A stretch of DNA of 64,000 nucleotides from Teredinibacter franksiae (GTDB taxonomy: Bacteria; Pseudomonadota; Gammaproteobacteria; Pseudomonadales; Cellvibrionaceae), in contig NZ_JACJUV010000001.1 of NCBI RefSeq assembly GCF_014218805.1, positions 4,159,373 to 4,223,372 of the forward strand, read 5' to 3'. The notes beneath the pieces are model-generated. The model saw only the letters and a list, made by a program, of their open reading frames with translations. It searched no databases and was not told where the DNA came from. Positions 35,640 to 45,299 of this stretch are shown here, one piece after another. Each line of letters starts with the position of its first letter. Within the stretch, counting starts at the first letter, position 1. Both the position numbers and the translations under genes were made by a program.

Positions 35640-37001
35640 TTAGTCTGAATTGCTTTGTATATTGTATTTTTTCATCAGGTCGTAGAGTGTTGGGCGGGTA
35701 ATGCCCAAAAGCTTTGCGGTAGCCGATATATTGTGTTCAGACATAGTGAGCGCACGTAAAATAGCCGCTCTTTCGGCGTTATACCGTACCTGGCGTAAAT
35801 TTAGGTTGAGGCTGTCACTGGATATCAAGCCTAAATCCTCAGGTGTAATCTGTTTGGTTTCACACATTACAATAGAACGTTTTACCCGGTTTTCCATTTC
35901 ACGAATATTGCCTGGCCACTGATAGGCTTCAATCGCTTCTGTTGCTTCGGATGAAAAGCCGGTAACAGAGGCTTTCATTTGTTCTATAAAAGTACGCAGA
36001 AAGTGGCGTGCGAGTAGCATTTTATCTCCCTGCCGGTCGCGCAGCGGTGGTATCTGAATTTCCATTTCACAAATACGGTAGTAAAGGTCTTCCCTAAATG
36101 TTCCTTCTGCGACCATCTGTTGCAAGTGTTTATTGGTCGCGCATACTACCCGTACGTCCACAGGAATTTCTTCTCGGCCACCCACACGCTCTATCACACG
36201 CTCCTGAAGAAAACGCAGTAGCTTGGCTTGTAGTGATAGAGGCATATCACCAATTTCATCGAGAAATAATGTGCCTTCGTGGGCTGTTTCAACTTTACCA
36301 ATGGTGCGTTTGTTGGCACCGGTGAAGGCGCCTTTTTCATAGCCAAACAGCTCGCTTTCCATGAGGTTTTCGGGCACGGCAGCACAGTTAATGGCAACCA
36401 TTCGCTTGTCTTTGCGTGGGCTCAGCTTATGCAGGGCACGCGCTAGGACTTCTTTCCCTGTACCGCTTTCGCCCGTTAGTGTGCAAGTAACATCAGACGG
36501 GGCGAGTTTTTCAACGGTGCGACAGATTTTCAGCATACTTGGGTCGCAAGCGATAACACCGTTTAGCGGTGCCTGCTGATTCTCCTGTGATCGACGGTGT
36601 TGCTCTTCTAGGTTGTGAATGTGATAGGCACGCTGGAGTATCAGGTCAAGGGTTTCTGGATTTACTGGCTTTTGGTAAAAATCGTACGCACCCATGGCTA
36701 CGGCTTTTACGGCGTTGTCGTAGTCGGCATTGCCGGTCATCACAATAATTTTTGCAGAGGGAGACAGGTTCGATATCTCTCGTATACACCGAAAGCCTTC
36801 CTCGACACCTTCGTCGTCGGGCGGTAGGCCCAAGTCCTGTAAAATAATGGGGGGTTCGTGCAAGCGAATGGCTGTAATGGCATCTTTTCTGTCACCAGCA
36901 CATATAACCTCGTATTGATCGAAATGCCAACGCAGTTGGCTTTGCAGCCCGAGGTCATCCTCAATAATGAGTAGCTTCTGTTTAGTCTCTGTCGTATTCA
37001 T
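35640..37001 (-). CDS. prsR: PEP-CTERM-box sigma-54-dependent response regulator
   Basis: A 453-residue NtrC-family regulator. Receiver domain about 1-125 with the phospho-acceptor Asp56 in ILQDLGLPP; AAA+ domain with TGESGTGKEVLARAL (Walker A), the sigma-54-contact GAFTGANKRT and LFLDEIGDMPL (Walker B); C-terminal Fis-type helix-turn-helix (ISATAKLLGITRPTLYDLM). It is paired with the membrane kinase upstream, whose architecture is that of PrsK of exosortase/PEP-CTERM systems. It would activate sigma-54 promoters of exopolysaccharide and PEP-CTERM genes elsewhere. Confidence 0.87.
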   Translation of the reverse strand: MNTTETKQKLLIIEDDLGLQSQLRWHFDQYEVICAGDRKDAITAIRLHEPPIILQDLGLPPDDEGVEEGFRCIREISNLSPSAKIIVMTGNADYDNAVKAVAMGAYDFYQKPVNPETLDLILQRAYHIHNLEEQHRRSQENQQAPLNGVIACDPSMLKICRTVEKLAPSDVTCTLTGESGTGKEVLARALHKLSPRKDKRMVAINCAAVPENLMESELFGYEKGAFTGANKRTIGKVETAHEGTLFLDEIGDMPLSLQAKLLRFLQERVIERVGGREEIPVDVRVVCATNKHLQQMVAEGTFREDLYYRICEMEIQIPPLRDRQGDKMLLARHFLRTFIEQMKASVTGFSSEATEAIEAYQWPGNIREMENRVKRSIVMCETKQITPEDLGLISSDSLNLNLRQVRYNAERAAILRALTMSEHNISATAKLLGITRPTLYDLMKKYNIQSNSD

Positions 37002-37079
37002 TGCGTGTCCGTTATGGTTGTAATCGCTGGTCGATTAACCCGACTATAGGGGAGCCGTTGCAAAATCCTGTGCAGCAGC

Positions 37080-39116
37080 TCACAGCAGGGGAAGTGTGAT
37101 TATAAAGGTAGTGCCTTCCCCTGGTGAACTTTCTACAGCAATATTGCCGCCTAGGCTTTGCGCATATTCTCGGGCTTGGTACATACCAATGCCCATGCCT
37201 TTACCTGTTTTTGTTGTTTCAAATGGTTTAAATAGGCGCGACTGGATAAACTCGGTGTCCATTCCCAGGCCGTTATCTTCAATGTAAATACATGCGATAT
37301 TGCCGTCTTGCTCAGTAGAGATATCGATAAATCCTTCTTCTGCCGTTGCGTCCTGTGCGTTTTGGATAATATGGGTGAAGACCATAATTAGGCTGTCTTG
37401 GTCGGCTTTAACTTTCCATTCTGGATCTATTGTTCGTAAAGTGGGCGGCGGGGTCGATTTCTGGCAGCGCTTTACCGCGTCAATCAGCACTTGCTTCATG
37501 GCTAGTATCGAAATTTCTTCTGGCTCGTTGTGCTGTAATTTGCGTAACAGGTTATTCATTCTGTTGACAGAATTATTAATGGTGTTAATTGCGTCCTCAA
37601 CGAATGCAGGGTTGTCTTTGTGTTTTTCCGCGTTTTTAACTACTAGGGACTGTTGCGCAATAAGGTTTTTCAGGTCGTGCATAACGTAGGCTGAAAGCTT
37701 ATTGAAGGCATCGAATTGTCGTGATTCAGCGAGCAGTTCCGATTGTTCGTGTCTTTCGAGATAGCTGGCGACTTGGCGGCCCACGGTTTTAACCAAGTCT
37801 AAATCTTCCCAGTTTAGGGTGGTGTTAGCTTGGGGGGCGGTGAGCGCAATAAAGCCTACTAAGCTACTTTCATTCAGCAGAGGCATTATCATCCATACCT
37901 CGTCGATCATTTCTACCCATTCCGGTAACAGGTTGTTATGTTGTGCTAGTGCTGCGCTTGGTGAGCTGGGGGAAAACACCCATTCTTGGGTGAGCTCTGC
38001 ACAGAACTCACTGGAGTTAGGTTCAATCATTTCTGATACATCGATTGAAACATGCACCTGCTGGACTGGCACGAGTACTTTTCCACGTTTCACCCAGAGT
38101 GCACCACCATTACTTTTAAATAATTCGGCAACAACGGCTATCGCTCGGGCGTGTATCTCATCGGGTTCCGTTGGCTGTGACAGCTGATTAATCAATTTAA
38201 GCCATTCAGCTCGGTAATCGTATTTGTGGCTGAACAGGTGTTTATTGATCAGCACTTTCATTTTTTCTCGGGCGGTGCGCGAGGAAAAAACAGCGCCTAC
38301 GGAAATTAAGCCACAGGCGAGTAACAGTGTGTATATAACAGTGCCCCAAGTTCCGCCGTAGAGTTCTACGTAGTAACCGCCGGCTGCAAGCAGGGTTAGG
38401 GATATACCGGCGATAGTGAGGGATGTTGTGTAGAAAGCAACAGGCCGAGAAAAGGTGATTTTGGCCGATTGCATTGACGTCATATTCAAAGCGACAACGC
38501 CAATCGTCATAAAAATGCTGGTGGCCATTGAGACGGCTGCGCGGGCTTGCCAGAGATCGGAGTTTAGTTGTAAAAACACGAGGCTTTGGGAAAAAAGATA
38601 AGCGTCAAATATAAAAATAATGGCAAGGCTTAAGCTGAGTAGTTTTACTAGGCGGTAGTTGATGACATTTCGATATAGCTGCTCAACACCCAAAAGACCT
38701 GCGATAGAAAATAAAATACCTTGCCAGATGATGAAATGTTCTACCGAGATAAGCCGGGAGCTTAGCGTTGTAAGGTAGGTGGAAATGACCAGTGCGCTGG
38801 CTGCAGCAATGTATACGGGGTATTTGAATATTTTTGGTAGAGCATTGGAGCAAAATACTTCTGTATTTCTGACAAGGGCAAATAGCCACAGGCTGTAATG
38901 AAGTGTTTCTGCAATATAAATATAGCTGGAATCTAGGCCGTGCAGCTGGTTGACAAGAGGGATAGATGAAAGCCAGATAAGGTGCCCGACGGCTGCGAGG
39001 GGGAACGACCAGTGGAGGCGGGTGTTTTTGTGTTGTGCAATTAAGGTGGCAGAGAGCACAAAAAATAAAAGTGCGGCACTTGCGAAGGCCGTCTGTGTAA
39101 CGTTGCTAAATTCCAT
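37080..39116 (-). CDS. prsK: PEP-CTERM system histidine kinase
   Basis: A 678-residue membrane sensor. Residues 1-280 hold about nine to ten hydrophobic segments; a GAF-like domain occupies about 310-455; the dimerisation helix has His480 in SAYVMHDLKNLIAQQ; the ATPase has the N-box FTHIIQNAQDA, IEDNGLGMD and GKGMGIGMYQAREYA. This multi-TM/GAF/HK layout with an MHDLKN H-box is that of PrsK. It is first gene of the prsK-prsR pair (78 bp gap). No exosortase or PEP-CTERM gene lies in the window. Confidence 0.87.
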   Translation of the reverse strand: MEFSNVTQTAFASAALLFFVLSATLIAQHKNTRLHWSFPLAAVGHLIWLSSIPLVNQLHGLDSSYIYIAETLHYSLWLFALVRNTEVFCSNALPKIFKYPVYIAAASALVISTYLTTLSSRLISVEHFIIWQGILFSIAGLLGVEQLYRNVINYRLVKLLSLSLAIIFIFDAYLFSQSLVFLQLNSDLWQARAAVSMATSIFMTIGVVALNMTSMQSAKITFSRPVAFYTTSLTIAGISLTLLAAGGYYVELYGGTWGTVIYTLLLACGLISVGAVFSSRTAREKMKVLINKHLFSHKYDYRAEWLKLINQLSQPTEPDEIHARAIAVVAELFKSNGGALWVKRGKVLVPVQQVHVSIDVSEMIEPNSSEFCAELTQEWVFSPSSPSAALAQHNNLLPEWVEMIDEVWMIMPLLNESSLVGFIALTAPQANTTLNWEDLDLVKTVGRQVASYLERHEQSELLAESRQFDAFNKLSAYVMHDLKNLIAQQSLVVKNAEKHKDNPAFVEDAINTINNSVNRMNNLLRKLQHNEPEEISILAMKQVLIDAVKRCQKSTPPPTLRTIDPEWKVKADQDSLIMVFTHIIQNAQDATAEEGFIDISTEQDGNIACIYIEDNGLGMDTEFIQSRLFKPFETTKTGKGMGIGMYQAREYAQSLGGNIAVESSPGEGTTFIITLPLL

Positions 39117-39300
39117 TTGTTGGCTCTGGTTCAGGCTTCTGCCACTTGTCGTAGGTGGGCAATTATATACTGAGACGGCGAGCTAGCGCACAAATAGAAA
39201 CACGCAGATCCAGAAAATAAAGAAGATCTGTGGCAGAGCCTGCTTTTGCCCCCCCGTTAGGGGCGAATTACCAGAGTGTAGTGGGCTTATTCTCCGGTAA

Positions 39301-41577
39301 TTAGGCGGTTTGCTGTAGGTGAGAAACAACCTTCTCCATAAGACGCTCGAAAAGTGGTCGAGAGTCGAGTGTGCGTGCCCGCTCAAACTGCATGTCATAG
39401 GCGAGTTGGCGGCGTGACTTCTCTAAAATTTTGAAGCCGAAGCGGTTGACGAAAATGTAGCTGTCAGCGTCTACTTTGCTACTTAATTTGCAGCGAACTT
39501 TCTTGCCGTTTTCTTCATCTAAATACTCTAGCCAAGATCCGATGGGAATATCTTTTGCTTCGAGGTAGTAACGATTTGAAAGTTGCTCATATCGGGATTG
39601 CTGTCTTTCCAGGGCGGTCATTTCTTCCCAGGACTTTTGCTGCGAGCCGCCTTTGCCTAGCGCATCTTTTTGGTCGCCAGTAAGGTCGGAATACTCTATG
39701 TCCTGCGCAGTGGTATCTGACAGCGATACAAGAATCTCTTCAATTGCCGCAACTTTTGAAGCCCTTGATTCGGGGTTGTCTATTGCTATTTCCAGCCCGT
39801 TATCAATACGCTGTAGAACTTCTGGTTGCAGGCGTTTGGCTCGGGATATAGAGCGATCGTCTGTATGGGGTTGGCATAACCAGATGATATCGGTAATTAG
39901 GCTTTCGGCTTCAATCCACTCTGAGCTGTCGTATCCTTGCTTAAGGTGCGTGATAACGAGCACCTGTAACCAAGTGTTGGTGAGAAAGGTGCTTACCGCC
40001 TCGGGTAGCTGGGCATTTTTCAGTTTGTTATACAGGGCTGCCTGTGCTGTGGCGCGCGCCTGGCGTATTTTAGATTTGCCTTCCTCCGCTTGAGTGGTTC
40101 GCTTTTCCACCAAGTCAGATTTACGCTTTTCCTGACTTATATCGTGCTCAAGTTCTTCGAGGAATTCTTCAAATACAGACGCATCTGCTTTATAGAGGCG
40201 GTTAATGGTTTGTACACCATCAGCAATTTTTCGGTACAGAGGATCTCGTTCGAGGGGTTTGCTCTCGTCGAAACTCAATCCAGCGCGAGTAACCAGGTTT
40301 ACTAGTTTGCGAGCAGGGTGCTCGCTTTCGGTTAGGAATGATCGATCGTGTAAGGCAATTTTCAAAATGGGAATCTGCAGCCTACAGATTAACGATTGCA
40401 CGGCGAGAGGCAGGCTGTTGTCCGAAAGTACATTGTCAAAAAACATTGCGATGAGGTTAATAATATCCTCGTCGGGTTGCTCTAAGGCTTGAGGTACTTC
40501 GGGGTCGCGTTTGGCCAGTAACTGGTTTACGACGTCTGTAATAATATTACGTGGTGCAACGGTGGATAATTGCCTGTCTACCAGTGGCTGTGATTTGGTC
40601 AGCAATGACGCCAGTTGTGGGGAAGCCATGATTGGCCCTGGGTTGCTGGAGTACAGATAGTAGGTGTAAGGCCCCGTAGCTTTTGTGGCGCCGTCGGCAC
40701 TTAAGGGGGCATGGGTATTTGTTCTCGCCCCAGACATCAACGTACTTAAAGTATTTAGGTCGAGCTGAAAGTTGAGTGTGGGTTGTGTCAGCTGCTCGGG
40801 TAGCTGAGGTATCCCGGCATTATCACGCTCGAGCTTTTGCTCGGTGGACGATGGCCGCTCTGAAGAACTCGATTTATTCAGGTGGCGAGGTACCTTGGGG
40901 AGAATACCTGCGTCTAGCAGTACCTGATTGGCGTCAGCAAAGATTGGCCCTAACTGCTTGAGTACGTGCTTTTCGAACAGTTTGAACAGAATTAGCAGTG
41001 CTTTGATGTTGATGTCGAGCTGATTTTCACAAGCTTTGACAAAGGCCCCGGCCAGTTGTTGCGGATCTAGCGGGCTGTTGTCTTCATTGACCGGGATTTG
41101 TAGCAATAAGTGGTCAAGCCTTATCGTCAGCTCGTAGAGGTCTTGTTTGAAGTTTTCTCGGGTGCGGCTGGCCATGTTGCTTTGCGCGAGTTCAATCTCC
41201 AGCTGGTCACCTTCCACTATGGAAAGGTTACTTACGTCCTCGTCTTGCTCTTCTCGGGTGCGATTCACCTCGAAATTCATCAGTTCAGAGAATGAATTAA
41301 TTAGCTCCTGCGCAAATGCGGTGGCTATGCCTCGCTTTTTAATGCGGACCTCACGCATGGCCTCGAAGTACAGGTTTTGTTCGTTATTGTTGGTGGCTCG
41401 CTTAGATAAGTCGTAAAAAAGGTCGTCCGTAGCGGAAAACATGTGCTCAAGTAAGCGCAGGGCGTTCTCGCTGGACTGATCGCGAATGTGCTCCAGCATT
41501 TTGGGAGGATGAGTGGGGCCCTGGTATCTCTTTCCTACTAGTTCGAGATGCTCGGGTCTGTCTTTCCTTGGCGCCAT
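39301..41577 (-). CDS. DUF1631 family protein with PilZ-like C-terminus
   Basis: A 758-residue soluble protein of the DUF1631 family: ENALRLLEHMFSATDDLFYDLS near the N-terminus, TRENFKQDLYELTIRLDHLL, LPLAVQSLICRLQIPILKIALHD, and FLTNTWLQVLVITHLKQG. The last 90 residues (IGSWLEYLDEENGKKVRCKL, SYIFVNRFGFKILEKSRRQLA) look like a PilZ-type domain, so a cyclic-di-GMP link is possible, though the usual RxxxR motif is not obvious. Function unknown. It stands alone on the minus strand between prsK and trpG. Confidence 0.82.
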   Translation of the reverse strand: MAPRKDRPEHLELVGKRYQGPTHPPKMLEHIRDQSSENALRLLEHMFSATDDLFYDLSKRATNNNEQNLYFEAMREVRIKKRGIATAFAQELINSFSELMNFEVNRTREEQDEDVSNLSIVEGDQLEIELAQSNMASRTRENFKQDLYELTIRLDHLLLQIPVNEDNSPLDPQQLAGAFVKACENQLDINIKALLILFKLFEKHVLKQLGPIFADANQVLLDAGILPKVPRHLNKSSSSERPSSTEQKLERDNAGIPQLPEQLTQPTLNFQLDLNTLSTLMSGARTNTHAPLSADGATKATGPYTYYLYSSNPGPIMASPQLASLLTKSQPLVDRQLSTVAPRNIITDVVNQLLAKRDPEVPQALEQPDEDIINLIAMFFDNVLSDNSLPLAVQSLICRLQIPILKIALHDRSFLTESEHPARKLVNLVTRAGLSFDESKPLERDPLYRKIADGVQTINRLYKADASVFEEFLEELEHDISQEKRKSDLVEKRTTQAEEGKSKIRQARATAQAALYNKLKNAQLPEAVSTFLTNTWLQVLVITHLKQGYDSSEWIEAESLITDIIWLCQPHTDDRSISRAKRLQPEVLQRIDNGLEIAIDNPESRASKVAAIEEILVSLSDTTAQDIEYSDLTGDQKDALGKGGSQQKSWEEMTALERQQSRYEQLSNRYYLEAKDIPIGSWLEYLDEENGKKVRCKLSSKVDADSYIFVNRFGFKILEKSRRQLAYDMQFERARTLDSRPLFERLMEKVVSHLQQTA

Positions 41578-41612
41578 GAGTTAATGCTCGCTCTTTTAAA
41601 CAATCCTGATCT

Positions 41613-41626
41613 TTGATTTTGATCAC
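41613..41626. promoter_or_regulatory. FNR/Anr-like box upstream of DUF1631 gene
   Basis: TTGATTTTGATCAC matches TTGAT-N4-ATCAA except for the last base. It lies 36-49 bp before the DUF1631 start. One mismatch and an AT-rich setting make this tentative. Confidence 0.3.
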
Positions 41627-41698
41627 TAATGAGACCTGCTTATATTTACATGCAGGTTTTATTCCGAATTACATATCAGCTCCGAATGAATAAGCACT

Positions 41699-41716
41699 GC
41701 GTGATCTGCATCACGC
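41699..41716. promoter_or_regulatory. CRP/Vfr-like palindromic site
   Basis: GCGTGAT-CTGC-ATCACGC is a perfect 7-bp dyad with a 4-bp centre. Its core GTGATCTGCATCAC is close to the CRP consensus. It lies about 122 bp upstream of the DUF1631 gene, and a Vfr/CRP gene is 3 kb away. Confidence 0.5.
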
Positions 41717-41723
41717 TTTTCGG

Positions 41724-41879
41724 GTGCACACATTCTGGGTTAATTTGACGGTTGATGGTGAACGCCGTGCCAAGTATGTGCCTGCTTACCCTGAGAGCCC
41801 CGATTCATATGTCGGTACGCCTATTAATACCATAAATCGGTTGAAAATTCGCCAGTTTAATAGCTATGACGTTGATTAA
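41724..41879 (+). pseudogene. orphan coding-like frame, possible gene remnant
   Basis: A 51-codon frame (GTG 41724 to TAA 41877-41879, open from 41694) encodes a composition that looks like real protein: VHTFWVNLTVDGERRAKYVP, YPESPDSYVGTPINTINRL and a KIRQFNSYDVD end. There is no ribosome site before the GTG. I do not recognise the family; a decayed C-terminal fragment or a small protein are both possible. Confidence 0.35.
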
Positions 41880-42138
41880 AAAAGCTACATTCAGTCTTGT
41901 TGGAACGCTTCTTGATTGGCGGTAGCTGGCTGCACAGTTGTTAGTGGGCTTATTTTTTTGCGAATTGTAAAAAAAATCGACTTGCGTTGGTGTGCGTTGT
42001 TACTCACTGTGCGTGCTCATATGGTCCAACCTACCCATCTATTACGGAGACAGCCTATAATGGCGCCTAGTAATTCCGTTGTGAGGGTAAATCCGTCTTG
42101 CCTGTCACGCTAATAATCTTTTTGGTCGGCGCATTCTG

Positions 42139-42726
42139 ATGTTATTAATGATCGATAATTATGATTCATTCACCTACAACGTTGTTCAGTATCTTGGCGA
42201 GCTTGAGGCTGATGTTGTTGTGGTTCGTAATGATGAGCTTTCTCTGGAGCAAATAGTGGAGAGGCGACCTGAAAAAATTGTAATTTCCCCCGGCCCTTGC
42301 ACTCCCTTTGAGGCCGGTGTATCGGTTGATGTTATACGGCATTTTGCCGGTAAAGTGCCTCTTTTCGGTATATGTTTGGGCCACCAAAGTATCGGTCAAG
42401 CATTTGGCGGGAAAATAGTACGCGCGCGCGCGGTGATGCATGGCAAGCTGTCAAAAATTTACCATAAAGGCGAAGGGGTCTTTAGTGGTTTGGTTTCGCC
42501 CTATACGGCGACTCGCTATCACTCGCTTGTTATTGATAAGGCAAGCCTGCCGGATTGTCTTGAAATTACCGCTTGGACGCAAACCGACGATGGCGAAGTG
42601 GATGAGATTATGGGGGTGCGTCATCGTGAGCTTCCGGTAGAGGGTGTTCAGTTTCACCCTGAATCGATTTTGAGTGAACATGGGCACAGTTTACTGAAAA
42701 ACTTTCTCGACACTCAAGCTAAATAA
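42139..42726 (+). CDS. trpG: anthranilate synthase component II (glutamine amidotransferase)
   Basis: A 195-residue TrpG/Pab[32 protein letters not shown], the nucleophile Cys in [12 protein letters not shown] and the His-Glu pair in [13 protein letters not shown]. It supplies ammonia from glutamine to TrpE and possibly to PabB. It is first in trpG-trpD-trpC, away from trpE. Confidence 0.97.
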   Translation: MLLMIDNYDSFTYNVVQYLGELEADVVVVRNDELSLEQIVERRPEKIVISPGPCTPFEAGVSVDVIRHFAGKVPLFGICLGHQSIGQAFGGKIVRARAVMHGKLSKIYHKGEGVFSGLVSPYTATRYHSLVIDKASLPDCLEITAWTQTDDGEVDEIMGVRHRELPVEGVQFHPESILSEHGHSLLKNFLDTQAK

Positions 42727-42758
42727 AACCTCTCGTTAAAAAATAATAGGCAATGACC

Positions 42759-43784
42759 ATGAATATCCAGCAGGCACTTTCCAGGGTGGTGGGGGGCGAG
42801 AGCCTCTCGCAGCAAGAAATGACCAGTGTTATGAAATCTGTGATGACCGGCGAGGCAACGCCAGCGCAAATTGGTGGTTTACTGGTGGGCTTGCGCATGA
42901 AGGGCGAGTCTCTGGACGAAATTACGGGTGCCGCCATCGTTATGCGCGAGCTGGCTACTAAGGTTAACGTGGGCGTCGAAAACTTGGTGGATACCTGCGG
43001 TACTGGAGGTGATGGTGCGAATTTATTCAATGTCTCAACCGCTTGTGCTTTTGTTGTTGCGGCTGCGGGCGGCCATGTTGCCAAACATGGTAATCGCTCG
43101 GTTTCCAGCTCTACGGGAAGTGCGGATGTCTTGGAGGCGGCGGGTGTAAACCTATCCATTTCTCCTGAGCAGGTGGCTAGGGCCGTTAAGGAGGTGGGCG
43201 TTGGCTTTATGTTTGCTCCTGCCCATCACGGTGCAATGAAGCATGCAATTGGCCCAAGAAAAGAATTGGCAATGCGCACAATATTTAACATGTTGGGGCC
43301 AATGACCAACCCTGCGGGGGTAAAGCGGCAGGTGATCGGCGTCTTTGATGCCTCCCTTTGTCGGCCGATGACGGAAGTGTTAGCGAGATTGGGTAGTGAG
43401 CATGTGATGGTTGTGCATTCAGTCGACGGTCTGGATGAGCTATCGATTGCCGCGAAGAGTCATGTTGCGGAACTTAAGGATGGGGTGGTAACAGAGTACA
43501 TGCTCGATCCAGTTGAGTTGGATGTGGCTGAGACTGACTTGGAAGGCTTATCGGTTGAGAGTGCACAGCAGTCACTCGATTTAATCAAATCGGCTTTTGC
43601 TGGCGCGGGTTCTGCATCGGCCAAAAAGGCGGCTAAAATTATAGCGTTGAACGCCGGCGCTGCAATTTACGTTGCTGGGTTGACGGGCTCTATCGCTGCG
43701 GGTGTCGCAATGGCTGAAGATATGCTTTCAACCGGTGCGGCAACAGAGAAGTTGAAGGATCTTGTCGAATTTAGTCAAGTTTAG
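42759..43784 (+). CDS. trpD: anthranilate phosphoribosyltransferase
   Basis: A 341-residue Trp[19 protein letters not shown], the PRPP-binding [46 protein letters not shown] and [13 protein letters not shown]. It joins anthranilate to PRPP. ATG 42759 lies 8 bases from TAGG; the in-frame ATG at 42753 would be too close to that site. Confidence 0.97.
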   Translation: MNIQQALSRVVGGESLSQQEMTSVMKSVMTGEATPAQIGGLLVGLRMKGESLDEITGAAIVMRELATKVNVGVENLVDTCGTGGDGANLFNVSTACAFVVAAAGGHVAKHGNRSVSSSTGSADVLEAAGVNLSISPEQVARAVKEVGVGFMFAPAHHGAMKHAIGPRKELAMRTIFNMLGPMTNPAGVKRQVIGVFDASLCRPMTEVLARLGSEHVMVVHSVDGLDELSIAAKSHVAELKDGVVTEYMLDPVELDVAETDLEGLSVESAQQSLDLIKSAFAGAGSASAKKAAKIIALNAGAAIYVAGLTGSIAAGVAMAEDMLSTGAATEKLKDLVEFSQV

Positions 43785-43809
43785 TGAATTTATAAGTGTG
43801 AGAAATCTT

Positions 43810-44607
43810 GTGTCTGATACACCAACCATTTTAAAAAAAATAATTGACCGAAAGCATGAGGAAGTTGCCGAGCGCTGTCAGTCGGTGAGCATTTCCCAGT
43901 TAGAGACTGTGGCCGCTTCTTTGTTGCCTGCTCGTGGGTTTGTTGCTGCAATTGAGGCGAAAATTGCGGCGGGCCAATCGGCTGTTATCGCCGAAATAAA
44001 AAAAGCGTCTCCGAGTAAGGGCATTATTCGACCCAATTTCCGGCCTGCGGATATTGCACGCAGCTATGCGAATGCTGGAGCGGCTTGTTTGTCGGTATTA
44101 ACAGACGTCGATTTTTTTCAGGGCGCCGATGAATACCTCAAGGCTGCGCGCGCTGAAGTGAACTTGCCGGTAATCCGCAAGGATTTTTTAGTTGACCCAT
44201 ATCAAGTGTCAGAAGCGAGAGCAATAGGAGCGGATTGTGTGTTGTTGATCGTTGCGGCTTTAACTAAGACGCAGTTGCACGAGTTAAATGAACAAGCGTT
44301 GGCTCTTGGGATGGATGTACTGGTCGAGGTTCATGACCAGAGAGAGTTGGAGTTGGCGTTAGCGTTACCCAATAAGCTCATTGGCATTAATAATCGAAAC
44401 CTGCATACGTTTGATGTTTCTTTGGATACTACGTTTAACCTGTTAAGTGAGATACCAGAAGATAAAATTGTTGTTACTGAGAGCGGTATATTGGCGAGAG
44501 AGGATGTGGCCGCTATGAGGGCGCATGATGTGAATGCTTTTCTTGTGGGCGAATCATTTATGCGTGCCAATGATCCAGGTGAAAAGCTAAGAGCACTGTT
44601 TGAGTAA
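43810..44607 (+). CDS. trpC: indole-3-glycerol phosphate synthase
   Basis: A 265-residue single-domain TrpC without a fused Trp[84 protein letters not shown] and [13 protein letters not shown]. It closes the indole ring. GTG 43810 matches the family start (xSDTPTIL); a GTG four codons earlier (43798) is possible, and longer starts overlap trpD. Confidence 0.96.
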   Translation: MSDTPTILKKIIDRKHEEVAERCQSVSISQLETVAASLLPARGFVAAIEAKIAAGQSAVIAEIKKASPSKGIIRPNFRPADIARSYANAGAACLSVLTDVDFFQGADEYLKAARAEVNLPVIRKDFLVDPYQVSEARAIGADCVLLIVAALTKTQLHELNEQALALGMDVLVEVHDQRELELALALPNKLIGINNRNLHTFDVSLDTTFNLLSEIPEDKIVVTESGILAREDVAAMRAHDVNAFLVGESFMRANDPGEKLRALFE

Positions 44608-44613
44608 GACGAG

Positions 44614-44649
44614 TAACGCCTACGGTGTATTTGCACACGGTAGGCGTTA
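44614..44649. terminator. terminator hairpin between trpC and crp
   Basis: TAACGCCTAC and GTAGGCGTTA form a 10-bp perfect stem, extended inside by GTGT/ACAC past one mismatch. It lies in the 56-bp gap between convergent trpC and crp and could serve both; T-tracts are short. Confidence 0.7.
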
Positions 44650-44663
44650 TTAACTCAAGTATT

Positions 44664-45299
44664 TTATCGGGTACCAAATACCACCATGGTTTTACCCTTG
44701 ACGGAAACTAACCCCTGATCTTCCAGTGTTTTGAGAACGCGACCTACCATTTCGCGTGAACAGCCAACAATTCGTCCGATTTCTTGTCGGGTAATTTTGA
44801 TTTGCATGCCGTCCGGGTGCGTCATTGCGTCGGGCTCTTTACATAGATCTAGTAAGGTGCGGGCAACGCGGCCGGTTACATCAAGGAAGGCTAAGTCGCC
44901 CACTTTTCGTGTGGTGTTTCGCAGCCTGCGGGCCATCTGGGTACCGAGGGCGAAGAGGAACTCAGGGTATGCCTCGGAAATTTCCTGAAATTTAGAATAG
45001 GATATTTCTGCGATTTCACACTCAGTCTTGGCTCTCACCCAGGCGCTGCGATTGTCTTGTTCGTCAAACAGGCCCATTTCACCAAAGAAATCGCCGTCGT
45101 TTAAATAGGCGACGATCATTTCGCGGCCTTCTTCGTCCTCAATAAGAACGGTGACAGAGCCCTTAATTATGTAATAAAGAGAATCGCTTTTATCTCCGGC
45201 GTATATAAGCGTGCTTTTTGCCGGATAACGGCGTCGGTGACAGTGGGCCAGAAAATCATCCACATTATTAATGTGGCGTGTCAGTGATACAGCAACCAA
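44664..45299 (-). CDS. crp: cAMP-activated global regulator, Vfr/CRP
   Basis: A 211-residue CRP ortholog of the Pseudomonas Vfr type, matching it nearly end to end. The cAMP pocket is [14 protein letters not shown] with RSAWVRAK (Arg-Ser contacts), the hinge [18 protein letters not shown], and the recognition helix-turn-helix [20 protein letters not shown]. The start is TTG 45299 (MVAVSLT), with GAGGG seven bases upstream, corresponding to the MVAITHT start of Vfr. An OsmC gene is divergent, as yhfA beside crp in E. coli. Confidence 0.96.
   Translation of the reverse strand: MVAVSLTRHINNVDDFLAHCHRRRYPAKSTLIYAGDKSDSLYYIIKGSVTVLIEDEEGREMIVAYLNDGDFFGEMGLFDEQDNRSAWVRAKTECEIAEISYSKFQEISEAYPEFLFALGTQMARRLRNTTRKVGDLAFLDVTGRVARTLLDLCKEPDAMTHPDGMQIKITRQEIGRIVGCSREMVGRVLKTLEDQGLVSVKGKTMVVFGTR

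Larger units (their letters stand above)
41578..42138. other. 561-bp intergenic region upstream of DUF1631 gene and trpG
   Basis: This divergent region holds an FNR-like half-perfect box (41613-41626), a CRP-like dyad (41699-41716), an orphan coding-like frame (41724-41879) and a 17-codon open frame with its own GGAG (42060-42113, [17 protein letters not shown], no Trp codons). No tRNA or attenuator was recognised. Confidence 0.5.

Noticed and set aside
39248..39302. GCCCC...GGGGC and AATTACC...GGTAATT hairpins after the DUF1631 gene
   Set aside because: Stems are short or include the stop codon and are followed by A rather than T on the minus strand.
42060..42113. 17-codon frame with a GGAG site upstream of trpG
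   Set aside because: Good spacing, but too short and without Trp codons to support a leader-peptide call; noted in the intergenic entry only.
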